This document shows, one piece after another, positions 52,760 through 60,321 of a DNA stretch of 64,000 nucleotides. Made by a program: the position numbers and the translations under genes. The stretch covers positions 1-64,000 of the forward strand of contig JBBRMR010000001.1 of NCBI GenBank assembly GCA_038230735.1, in the 5' to 3' direction. The stretch comes from Arcicella sp038230735 (GTDB lineage: Bacteria; Bacteroidota; Bacteroidia; Cytophagales; Spirosomataceae). Each line of letters starts with the position of its first letter. The stretch's first letter is position 1. Under the pieces are notes generated by a model. That model was not told where the DNA came from, ran no database searches, and saw only the letters and a list, made by a program, of their open reading frames with translations.

Positions 52760-52826
52760 TATGAATTATGAGTTATGAATTATGAATGTCAGATTGTTAC
52801 TCATAATTCATAACTCATAGTTCATA
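52760..52826. repeat. Word-repeat hairpin, rpsS-rplV gap
   Basis: Left arm (52760-52785) TATGAATTATGAGTTATGAA then TTATGA; right arm (52801-52826) is its reverse complement with 25 of 26 matches. The word TTATGA recurs in the left arm with period 8; the loop is 15 bp. Confidence 0.9.
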
Positions 52827-52830
52827 TCTT

Positions 52831-53109
52831 TTAACGTTTTCCTTTATCTTTTTTAGCTGTGTGACCACGGAAATTACGTGTAGGAGAAAATTCTCCTAAT
52901 TTGTGTCCAACCATGTTGTCTGTTACGAATACAGGGATGAATTTATTTCCGTTGTGAACTGCGAAGGTATGTCCAACGAAATCAGGGGAAATCATCGAAC
53001 GGCGTGACCAAGTCTTGATTACAGACTTTTTACCTGATGTGGTCATAACTTGCACCTTGTTATCAAGGCGATAGTCTATATAAGGTCCTTTTTTTAGTGA
53101 ACGTGCCAT
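52831..53109 (-). CDS. rpsS: 30S ribosomal protein S19
   Basis: 92 aa. MARSLKKGPYIDYRLDNKVQ, SRRSMISPDFVGHTFAVHNG and HKLGEFSPTRNFRGHTAKKD. Directly joined to rplB with no gap. Confidence 0.98.
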   Translation of the reverse strand: MARSLKKGPYIDYRLDNKVQVMTTSGKKSVIKTWSRRSMISPDFVGHTFAVHNGNKFIPVFVTDNMVGHKLGEFSPTRNFRGHTAKKDKGKR

Positions 53110-53940
53110 CTATTTTTTCTTCTTTCTACTGATGATTAGACGATTTGAATGCTTTTGTGGTGTACGGGTTTTCTTACCTTTCGCTAATAAACCTTTACGT
53201 GAACGAGGGTGACCTCCTGATGAACGACCTTCACCACCACCCATTGGGTGATCGACTGGGTTCATAACAACACCACGAACTCTTGGACGACGACCTAACC
53301 AACGATGACGACCTGCTTTACCCATTACGGTATTCATGTGATCAGCATTTGATACAGAACCGACAGTAGCTAAACATCTTGATAAAACCATACGCATTTC
53401 GCCTGATGGTAATTTCAAAGTTGCATACTTACTATCACGAGCCAATAACTGTGCGTAAGTTCCTGCTGAACGAGCCATTTCAGCTCCTCCGCCTGGGCGA
53501 AGTTCGATTGCGTGAACGATTGTACCCGTTGGAATATTCGCTAATGGAATACAGTTTCCTACTTCTGGTGCTGCAGTAGCTGACGAAATAACCGTCTGTC
53601 CTACTTTGATACCTGTTGGTGCAATGATATACGTTTTCTCGCCGTCTGCATATTCAATTAGAGCGATACGTGCTGTACGGTTTGGATCATATTCAACTGT
53701 CAATACAGTTGCTTCAACATCCATTTTGTTTCTCAAAAAGTCGATAATACGATAACGACGTTTGTGTCCACCTCCGATATAACGCATGGCACGGTGTCCG
53801 TTTGCGTTACGACCACCAGTTCTTTTAACAACATCTAACAAAGGTTTGTGTGGCTTTGAAGTTGTTATTTCTTCAAAAGTTGGAGCAATCCTGTGGCGTG
53901 TGCCTGGGGTTCTTGGTTTTAATTTTCTTGTAGCTGCCAT
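53110..53940 (-). CDS. rplB: 50S ribosomal protein L2
   Basis: 276 aa. GRNANGHRAMRYIGGGHKRR, VMNPVDHPMGGGEGRSSGGH with the peptidyl-transfer-region His and the RKGLLAKGKKTRTPQKHSNR tail. Largest protein of the 50S core. Standard order rplW-rplB-rpsS. Confidence 0.98.
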   Translation of the reverse strand: MAATRKLKPRTPGTRHRIAPTFEEITTSKPHKPLLDVVKRTGGRNANGHRAMRYIGGGHKRRYRIIDFLRNKMDVEATVLTVEYDPNRTARIALIEYADGEKTYIIAPTGIKVGQTVISSATAAPEVGNCIPLANIPTGTIVHAIELRPGGGAEMARSAGTYAQLLARDSKYATLKLPSGEMRMVLSRCLATVGSVSNADHMNTVMGKAGRHRWLGRRPRVRGVVMNPVDHPMGGGEGRSSGGHPRSRKGLLAKGKKTRTPQKHSNRLIISRKKKK

Positions 53941-54001
53941 TGCTGTGCTTAGTTCAATTTATCGGGATGAACTCCCATAAGTTACTCAGTCAAGTATTTG
54001 T

Positions 54002-54080
54002 GATTGAGCGATTGGTGATTGGTGATTGTACTGAAATCCTACAAACAACTAATCCCTAATCCCTAATCCCTATTCCCTAA
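54002..54080. repeat. Word-repeat hairpin, rplW-rplB gap
   Basis: Left arm GATTGAGCGATTGGTGATTG, then GTGATTG; right arm CAACTAATCCCTAATCCC, then TAATCCCTATTCCCT. Seven-base words TGATTGG and AATCCCT repeat three to four times. Pairing depends on G-T wobble. Confidence 0.75.
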
Positions 54081-54088
54081 AACCGAAA

Positions 54089-54376
54089 TTAGATTCCGTC
54101 ATAGAAATCAATAACTTCACCTTTAGCGATAGTTACGATTGCTTTTTTATACGTTGAAGTAATACCAGACGATACTGATGTTCTGGTGCTTCTTGATTTC
54201 TTCTTACCGAATTGGCGAAGTGTATTTACCGAAGTAACTTGGACACCGTACATTTTCTTGATTTCTTTTGCAATCTCAACTTTGTTAGTTTTGTTTGCCA
54301 CCTCGAAAACGTATTGACCGCCTTTCTGTAAGTCCTGAGATTTCTCAGTAAGAATTGGTCTTTTGATAATGCTCAT
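54089..54376 (-). CDS. rplW: 50S ribosomal protein L23
   Basis: 95 aa from the Met at 54376 (MSIIKRPILTEKSQDLQKGG); the frame continues upstream into rplD. EVANKTNKVEIAKEIKKMYG and VNTLRQFGKKKSRSTRTS are typical. Docking site for trigger factor and SRP. Confidence 0.97.
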   Translation of the reverse strand: MSIIKRPILTEKSQDLQKGGQYVFEVANKTNKVEIAKEIKKMYGVQVTSVNTLRQFGKKKSRSTRTSVSSGITSTYKKAIVTIAKGEVIDFYDGI

Positions 54377-54383
54377 TTTATTG

Positions 54384-55010
54384 TTAGATAAAAGATGATT
54401 CGATTGTTGAAACAGCTCCTTCAACGATAATTAATTGAGTAGCGTTTACGATGTCATAAGTATTGATTTGACCAGCCGTTGCCACTTTTGCCTTTGGAAC
54501 GTTACGTCCTGACAAAAACACATTTTGGTTATCTTCTGGCAAAATCAACAATGTTTTTGTTCCGTTCAATGAAAGGGCATTCAACACTGCTAAGTATGAC
54601 TTGGTTTTTGGGGCATCAAAAGTGAATCCTTCTAACACGGTTACGTTGCCTGATTGTGCTTTGGCGGCGTAAGCTGACTGACGTGCTAATGATTTAACTT
54701 TCTTGTTTACCTTGAACGAGTAATCTCTTGGCACTGGTCCGAATATACGTCCACCACCTTTCATTAAAGGAGATTTAGCTGAACCAGCACGAGCACCACC
54801 CGTACCTTTTTGTTTTTTGATTTTGCGAGTTGAACGAGAAACTTCTGCTCTTGCTTTCGCTTTGTGAGTTCCTTGACGCTGATTTGCCAAGAACTGCTTT
54901 ACGTCTAACCAAACAACGTGTTCGTTTGGCTCGATGCCAAAGATTTCGTCAGAAAGGGTTACTTTCTTGCCTGTCTCTTTGCCTTGTATGTTTAAAACTG
55001 ATAATTCCAT
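54384..55010 (-). CDS. rplD: 50S ribosomal protein L4
   Basis: 208 aa. Long loop RQGTHKAKARAEVSRSTRKI, KKQKGTGGARAGSAKSPLMK and GGRIFGPVPRDYSFKVNKKV. Lines the exit tunnel. In Escherichia coli it represses the S10 operon through the leader; here no such leader motif was matched. Confidence 0.98.
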   Translation of the reverse strand: MELSVLNIQGKETGKKVTLSDEIFGIEPNEHVVWLDVKQFLANQRQGTHKAKARAEVSRSTRKIKKQKGTGGARAGSAKSPLMKGGGRIFGPVPRDYSFKVNKKVKSLARQSAYAAKAQSGNVTVLEGFTFDAPKTKSYLAVLNALSLNGTKTLLILPEDNQNVFLSGRNVPKAKVATAGQINTYDIVNATQLIIVEGAVSTIESSFI

Positions 55011-55102
55011 TTGAATTTGAAAATTTGGTAATCTGAAAATTGAGTAATTTTAATAAGTAAAAATTTGATTGACAAATGATTACTATTTCAACAATTTCAA
55101 AT

Positions 55103-55720
55103 CTATTTTTCAAGAATAACGTAAGAGTTTTTCGCTCCTGGGATTGAACCTGAGACTACGATAAGGTTTTTGTCTGCATAAACTTTCAATACTTGTAAGT
55201 TTTGAACTTTTACACGGTTGCCACCTGTACGACCTGCCATGCGAATACCTTTGAATACACGAGATGGGAATGAGCAAGCACCAATTGAACCTGGGTGACG
55301 ACCACGGTTGTGCTGTCCGTGAGTTTGTCCACCTACCCCTGCGAATCCGTGGCGTTTTACAACACCTTGAAATCCTTTTCCTTTTGAAGTTCCGATGGCA
55401 TCAACGAAATCGCCTTCTGCGAATAAGTCTGCGTTTACGGTTTCTCCTAATGAAAGTGCAGTTTCAAAAGATTTGAACTCAACGAGTTTTTTCTTTGGAG
55501 TGGTTCCTGCTTTTTTGAAGTGACCTAAAAGAGGTTGCGTGGTGTGCTTCTCTTTTTTTTCGCCATAGCCTAATTGAATAGCACTATAACCTTCTTTTTC
55601 TACTGTTTTTACTTGCGTAACAACACAAGGACCTGCTTGGATCAGCGTACAAGCTAAGGCAGTGCCGTCAGCGTTGTAGAGGCTGGTCATACCGATCTTT
55701 TTTCCGATAATTCCAGACAT
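55103..55720 (-). CDS. rplC: 50S ribosomal protein L3
   Basis: 205 aa. MSGIIGKKIGMTSLYNADGT, KGKGFQGVVKRHGFAGVGGQ, THGQHNRGRHPGSIGACSFP. First gene of the cluster on this strand; rpsJ, normally in front, is absent. A leader of about 400 nt precedes it (see 55721-56136). Confidence 0.98.
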   Translation of the reverse strand: MSGIIGKKIGMTSLYNADGTALACTLIQAGPCVVTQVKTVEKEGYSAIQLGYGEKKEKHTTQPLLGHFKKAGTTPKKKLVEFKSFETALSLGETVNADLFAEGDFVDAIGTSKGKGFQGVVKRHGFAGVGGQTHGQHNRGRHPGSIGACSFPSRVFKGIRMAGRTGGNRVKVQNLQVLKVYADKNLIVVSGSIPGAKNSYVILEK

Positions 55721-56159
55721 TTTATTTTAGATAAAACGTTAATAATTGATTGTAAATGAACGATTTGCGATTGTCATCACGACAGTCTCCGTGAAACGGA
55801 TTGCAAAGGTCGGGTTTTTAATTTGCATAAACTAAGCTATGCGAAAATAAATTTATACAAGAACAGTGAGGGAAATGCGACAAGATACGCTGATGCAGGG
55901 ACAGACGAAAGTCTGTGATGCGAAAGAATTCTTGTGTAGCTTAATACCATAATTAACAGTTGGGCATTCAACGTATTAACATAATATCAGTTCTGACACT
56001 GTTTTGTAAAGTTTTGACCTTTACTGGGTGATTCGGAGTAGGTTTTTATTCCTAAAAAATGTTTCAATTTTATCGAGTTCTGCCAACCCGTATAAAACAA
56101 AGAAATAATGGCTCTCTGAATCGGACTGCAAAATTAGGGGTTTATGTTTGAATTACAAG
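55721..56159 (-). promoter_or_regulatory. Promoter and long leader of the ribosomal cluster
   Basis: Minus strand: CTTG (56159-56156), 19 bp, TAATTTTG (56136-56129, exact TAnnTTTG). Transcription would begin near 56122, leaving about 400 nt before rplC. The leader has several stems, for example ACAGAC-TTTC-GTCTGT (55916-55901), GCATA ... TATGC (55842-55825) and CCGT ... ACGG (55799-55789). I see no gene and no rpsJ here. Whether it acts as an autoregulatory leader is inference. Confidence 0.6.
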
Positions 56160-56233
56160 GGGTTGGAGGAAATATTTTTTGATTTCTTTTTTGGATGTCA
56201 TATTTGAAGTGATATTTATAAAACCACTGTTAT

Positions 56234-56724
56234 ATGCAGATAGAAAGGTATGAAACTGAATCGACAGTAAGTAGCTTATTTTTACTTTCGAGAGTGTTGG
56301 AGAGAAAATCATAAAAAAGAGAGTGATTTATTCCAAATTTGATAATCCAGAAGATATTGGTCTTTCATTCTATACAAGTGTCTGTAACTTAGGCTTTGGT
56401 GATTTTGATGAACAAACAGGGCAATTAAATGACCAAATAATTAGTAAAAATGGAGATACAGAGCAAGTATTGGCAACCGTGGCGGGAACAGCGTTTGATT
56501 TTTGGGTAGAATATCCTCATGCAAGTATATTTTTTATGGGTAGCGTACCCGAAGGAGAAAAGGCAAGGCGAACACGTCTTTATCAGATGAAAATAAATAG
56601 ATATTTTGAAGAAATTAGTGTAGTCGCAAACGTTTTAGGATATGCTGAAGAAGGATGGGAAAAGTTTCAAAGAGATAGAAGTTATGTTGCTTTTTTGATT
56701 TCACAAAAAAACCAACTACGTTAG
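56234..56724 (+). pseudogene. DUF6934-family gene with one frameshift
   Basis: The start ATG (56234) reads MQIERYETESTVSSLFLLSR, then a short A run (56305-56308) shifts the frame. One extra A would restore ERKIIKKRVIYSKFDNPEDI. The rest (NLGFGDFDEQTGQLND, KNGDTEQVLATVAGTAFDFW, RTRLYQMKINRYFEEISVVA) fits DUF6934, a Bacteroidota-specific family of about 145 aa with no known function. The frame from 56323 alone would start at a GTG. Translational frameshifting or an assembly indel are alternatives to decay. Followed by small-partner genes. Confidence 0.8.
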
Positions 56725-56729
56725 TAGTA

Positions 56730-56923
56730 TTGAAACGCAAGAAAAAATTACAAAAAATGGATATGGCTTCAAGAGAAGTACATATAATCCTGCCCTTGAC
56801 CACTTGGAAGGGCAAGTTTTTTTCAAAGAGAAAATGGAACGAGCCAGAGCATTTTTAAAAGCCCATCCTATACCAAAGGAATTATTTGAGGAATTGGAAA
56901 GAGGAAAGGAAGTTCAGAAGTAA
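56730..56923 (+). pseudogene. Small DUF6934 partner protein, copy 1 (degenerate start)
   Basis: Codons from 56756 read NGYGFKRSTYNPALDHLEGQ, then FFKEKMERARAFLKAHPIPK, ending GKEVQK before TAA. No ATG lies in this frame. The likely original start is the TTG at 56730 (KRKKKLQK) in another frame, so a one-base indel in the CAAAAAATGG run separates them. It shares RSTYNPAxxHL.GK..FKEK with copies 2 and 3. Confidence 0.65.
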
Positions 56924-56945
56924 ATTTAGGAAAATAAAATATAAC

Positions 56946-56980
56946 AAAAATGCCTCAATCGATTATACTGAGGCATTTTT
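56946..56980 (+). terminator. Terminator after partner copy 1
   Basis: AAAAATGCCTCA ... TGAGGCATTTTT. The same arms are found at 57390-57424 behind copy 3, so the terminator was duplicated along with the genes. Confidence 0.85.
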
Positions 56981-57008
56981 GCAATTTGGAATGGCGTTGT
57001 ATAACCTG

Positions 57009-57230
57009 AATGTCGCTTTTTTGATTTCACAAAAAACCAGTTATTTTAGTGTCATGAAAACAAAAACTAAGAATATCAAAAACTACTTATGAGTTTAAGA
57101 GAAGCACTTATCATCCTGCTTTTAATCACATGATGGGCAAAATTTATTTTAAAGAAAAAATGGAACAAGGTAGAGCAATTTTAAAAAAATATGGATTACC
57201 CGAACGCTTTATGAAAAAAGATAATTCTTA
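57009..57230 (+). pseudogene. DUF6934 3' fragment and small partner, copy 2 (frameshifted)
   Basis: 57009-57050 repeats the DUF6934 end VAFLISQK found at 56687-56712, all that is left of a second DUF6934 gene. Then comes an ATG (57054, KTKTKNIKNY), a frame shift near 57084-57088, and YEFKRSTYHPAFNHMMGKIY with FKEKMEQGRAILKKYGLPE. The homologous blocks are in the order of copy 3. Confidence 0.7.
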
Positions 57231-57233
57231 ACA

Positions 57234-57386
57234 ATGGAAAGTAAGTATAATTTTCAGCGAAGCACATACAACCCTGCCCTTGACCATTTGATGGGCAAAA
57301 ATTTATTTAAAGAAAAGCATTTGGCAGCCGAAGAGTTTTTGATAAAATATGGGCTTCCGAAAGAGTTTTATGAAAAAGATGATTAG
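57234..57386 (+). CDS. Small DUF6934 partner protein, copy 3 (intact)
   Basis: 50 aa: ATG at 57234, reading ESKYNFQRSTYNPALDHLMG, then KNLFKEKHLAAEEFLIKYGL and PKEFYEKDD before TAG. It is the only intact copy of the three. It is basic and Tyr/Phe-rich with a predicted helix after YNPALDHL. I know no named family; the recurrence next to DUF6934 suggests a two-gene unit. Start is certain, because upstream in-frame codons are stopped within copy 2. Confidence 0.75.
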   Translation: MESKYNFQRSTYNPALDHLMGKNLFKEKHLAAEEFLIKYGLPKEFYEKDD

Positions 57387-57389
57387 CAA

Positions 57390-57424
57390 AAAAATGCCTC
57401 GGTCAATTAGATTGAGGCATTTTT
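57390..57424 (+). terminator. Terminator after partner copy 3
   Basis: AAAAATGCCTC ... GAGGCATTTTT, a second copy of the hairpin at 56946. The flanking 30 bp (TTGTTTCAATTAGGCATGG) are also related to those after 56980. Confidence 0.85.
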
Positions 57425-57598
57425 GTTTCAATTAGGCATGGAGTTGCATAATCTAAATATTGGTTATTGAGTATGAAGATGTTTTGGCGTATCTTTACGA
57501 ACTATTTTAGAAACATATCTTGAAATTTCGATTGGGTTTTCGATTGTCTTTTATTCACTCACTCATTCGCTTATTCTCTCATTCACACATTTTATATT

Positions 57599-58441
57599 AT
57601 GTCTTGGTTTAGTAGAAAAGATAAGGGGATTTTGACCCCTACCGAATCCAAACGTGAAGCTCCCGATGGGCTTTGGTATCAGTGTCCGTCTTGCAAGAAG
57701 GCTATTCACACTCGTGAACATCGTTTGTTGGCTTATACTTGTTCAAATTGTAATTACCATGAAAAAATTGGCTCACAGGAGTATTTTGAGCTACTTTTTG
57801 ATGAAACAAAATATACTGAACTTGACCCAATGCTGTCTTCGGGCGACCCTTTAAATTTTGTGGATACCAAGCGTTATCCTGACAGAATTAAGGCTACTGA
57901 AAAGAAAACGGGTTTGAAAGATGCCGTCAGAACGGCGGTGGGTAAGATGGAGGGACAAGAACTTGTAATTTCTGCCATGGACTTTTCGTTTATTGGCGGT
58001 TCGATGGGTTCTGTGGTGGGCGAGAAGATTGCGAGAGGTATTGAGTATTCTTTGAAGCATAAAATTCCTTTTTTGATGATTTCAAAATCGGGTGGGGCGA
58101 GGATGATGGAGGCGGGTTTTTCGTTGATGCAAATGGCGAAGACTTCGGCAAAATTGGCTTTGTTGGCGGAGGCTGGCATTCCGTACATTTCACTTTTGAC
58201 TGACCCTACAACGGGTGGCGTAACGGCTTCGTATGCCATGTTGGGCGATTTTAATATTTCTGAACCTGGGGCTTTGATTGGCTTTGCGGGACCACGGGTT
58301 ATTCGTGAGACGATTGGCAAGGATTTACCAAAAGGTTTTCAAAGTGCAGAGTTTGTGTTGGAACATGGCTTTTTGGACTTTATTGTGGATAGAAAAGAGA
58401 TGAAGGAGAAATTGAGTTCGTTATTGGGAATGCTGGTTTAG
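57599..58441 (+). CDS. accD: Acetyl-CoA carboxylase carboxyltransferase subunit beta
   Basis: 280 aa. Zinc ribbon with Cys29, Cys32, Cys48 and Cys51 (YQCPSCKK, YTCSNCNY). Crotonase-like core with VISAMDFSFIGGSMGSVVGE, ISKSGGARMMEAGFSLMQMA and LTDPTTGGVTASYAMLGD. Works with AccA to carboxylate acetyl-CoA for fatty-acid synthesis. A separate transcription unit; no exact TAnnTTTG was found in front, and the gap holds word repeats (ATTCACTCACTC). Confidence 0.96.
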   Translation: MSWFSRKDKGILTPTESKREAPDGLWYQCPSCKKAIHTREHRLLAYTCSNCNYHEKIGSQEYFELLFDETKYTELDPMLSSGDPLNFVDTKRYPDRIKATEKKTGLKDAVRTAVGKMEGQELVISAMDFSFIGGSMGSVVGEKIARGIEYSLKHKIPFLMISKSGGARMMEAGFSLMQMAKTSAKLALLAEAGIPYISLLTDPTTGGVTASYAMLGDFNISEPGALIGFAGPRVIRETIGKDLPKGFQSAEFVLEHGFLDFIVDRKEMKEKLSSLLGMLV

Positions 58442-58496
58442 GTACAAAATATAACGATTCTAAGTTTTAGTTTCTTTAAAAAAAGAATTTTCAAAA

Positions 58497-58532
58497 AAAA
58501 TGGTGTGAGGATTAATCTTCATGCCATTTTTT
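58497..58532 (+). terminator. accD terminator
   Basis: AAAATGGTGTGAGGATT and AATCTTCATGCCATTTT pair over 17 positions with three wobbles or mismatches, followed by T, 55 bp after the accD stop. Confidence 0.85.
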
Positions 58533-58578
58533 GTTTCAGATAAAGTATAATACCTAATGGTAATATTCTCAATTAAAA

Positions 58579-58944
58579 ATGAAAAAGCATTTAGTACATA
58601 AGCTCATCTTTTTAGGATTCATAGTTTCGTTCATGAATTTTAGGAAATTATGGGCTAATGATGTTTCCAATCATACTAATTTTTCTAAAAATTCTAATTT
58701 AACGATACATACTTTTGTTACTAAAAATGCCTTAAATACTACACCTCTTATTGTTGAAACTGATTTGGAATATGATGATTCTCAAACGTTTCAGCAAAAT
58801 TCATTTTCTTCTGATAACACGATTCAATCCTTGAGTCTATTATTTGGTTATAATGACTATTCCTCAAAAAATGTAGCTAATTTTCATGCCATACAATACC
58901 TTTCTATAAAGAGGTATCTCCTCAATTGCATTTTCCTGATTTGA
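58579..58944 (+). CDS. Small exported protein in front of the efflux operon
   Basis: 121 aa. N-terminal hydrophobic segment with basic start (MKKHLVHKLIFLGFIVSFMN) as a signal peptide; the mature part is Asn/Ser/Thr-rich and low in structure. Gene of the same size and position occur before CzcCBA operons in Bacteroidota (memory), possibly a sensing or metal-binding accessory; no metal-binding His/Cys cluster is visible. Ends 80 bp before the TolC gene. Confidence 0.6.
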   Translation: MKKHLVHKLIFLGFIVSFMNFRKLWANDVSNHTNFSKNSNLTIHTFVTKNALNTTPLIVETDLEYDDSQTFQQNSFSSDNTIQSLSLLFGYNDYSSKNVANFHAIQYLSIKRYLLNCIFLI

Positions 58945-59023
58945 TTTTCTTGGATTAATAATAAAACCGTTGGAATAAAACTGAGGGTGAAAGGTGCGTT
59001 TATATACTTCAAAAAGACACTTT

Positions 59024-60292
59024 ATGAAAACTCTATTAATATGGATTATGTTGGTGTTAGTCCATTTTTGGGCTTTCACACAGGCTACTGATACGTTACG
59101 GATTACGTTGCCCAAAGCTGAACAGCAATTTTCGAAAACTAATTTTTCTTTATTGGCTCAAAAATTTAATATTGAAGCCTCAAAAGCCCAAATTATTCAG
59201 GCTCAATTATTGCCCAATCCGACCATAAATTTTGAGCAAACTATTATCCCGACTGCCAATGTAGCGAACAGCGAAACGATTGGGGCTTTTGGACAAAGAG
59301 CCATTCAGATTCAGCAATTGATATTGATTGGTGGCAAGCGAAATAAGCAAATTGAGGTGGCAAAAATTGGGGCTGAAATGGCTGAATATCAGTTTAGAGA
59401 ATTGGTACGAGAATTGGTTTTTCAGTTGAGAAACAATTTTTATTCTATTCATTATTTACAAAAAACGCTTTCAATTTATACAACGGAAATTCAAAATATA
59501 ACTCGCTTGGTGGCTGCGTATAAAGAGCAAGTTGAAAAGGGGAATATTCCCGTGAAAGAGGTGATTCGTTTGCAATCTTTCTTGATTACTTTACAAACGG
59601 AGGAAACTAATTTAAAGAATCAAATTATTGATAATGAGTTGGTTATAAAAATATTATTGGCAGATTTTTCACCAAAATTTGTTGAACCAATAACGAATGA
59701 TGATGCTTTGGATGGTTTGAATTTACAGTCGATGAAATTGGCAGATTTGCTTGTGGATGCCACTGAAAATCGTCCTGACCGTAAACTCCAAGAGGCTTCG
59801 ATTCGGATGGCTTCGGCGAATTTAGCTTTGCAGAAAGCCTTTGCCAAACCTGATATTACGGTGGGATATAGCTTTGACCGTGCAGGAAGTTATGTCAATA
59901 ATTATCATGCCTTGACGGTCTCGATGGGTTTACCATTTTTCAATAAAAATCAAGGAAATATTAAGGTTGCTGAGTATCAAATTCAGGGTAATAAGCAATT
60001 TTTGGCTCAGGCAGAAAATCAGTTGGGGAATGAGGTTTTGCAAGCCTATTTAAAGGCTCAAATAAGTGAGGAATTATATCGAAAAATGGATAAAGATTTT
60101 CCGAAAAAATTCCAGAAATTGATTCAGGGTGTGTTGGAAAATTATCAAAAACGAAACCTTACGCTGATTGAATTTACGGACTTTTTGGAATCTTATAAAA
60201 ATACGGTTACCCAATTGAATACACTACAAAATGATAGAATTCAGGCTTTTGAATATTTGAATTTTGTGGTGGGTAAAAGAGTAATTAATTGA
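59024..60292 (+). CDS. TolC-family outer-membrane efflux protein (CzcC-like)
   Basis: 422 aa from the Met at 59024 (MKTLLIWIMLVLVHFWAFTQ, signal peptide); the frame is open from 58994. Two OEP halves: LPNPTINFEQTI, then PDRKLQEASIRMASANLALQ, KAFAKPDITVGYSFDRAGSY. Forms the outer-membrane tunnel for the RND pump. Followed by the adaptor gene after 29 bp. Confidence 0.92.
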   Translation: MKTLLIWIMLVLVHFWAFTQATDTLRITLPKAEQQFSKTNFSLLAQKFNIEASKAQIIQAQLLPNPTINFEQTIIPTANVANSETIGAFGQRAIQIQQLILIGGKRNKQIEVAKIGAEMAEYQFRELVRELVFQLRNNFYSIHYLQKTLSIYTTEIQNITRLVAAYKEQVEKGNIPVKEVIRLQSFLITLQTEETNLKNQIIDNELVIKILLADFSPKFVEPITNDDALDGLNLQSMKLADLLVDATENRPDRKLQEASIRMASANLALQKAFAKPDITVGYSFDRAGSYVNNYHALTVSMGLPFFNKNQGNIKVAEYQIQGNKQFLAQAENQLGNEVLQAYLKAQISEELYRKMDKDFPKKFQKLIQGVLENYQKRNLTLIEFTDFLESYKNTVTQLNTLQNDRIQAFEYLNFVVGKRVIN

Positions 60293-60321
60293 ATTTTAAA
60301 TTTCTGAAACAGAAATAAAAT

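Noticed and set aside
55721..56233. Possible rpsJ or small RNA gene (6S, tmRNA, SRP) in the gap before rplC
   Set aside because: No S10-like reading frame; no tmRNA tag or SRP loop motif recognised. Described only as a leader.
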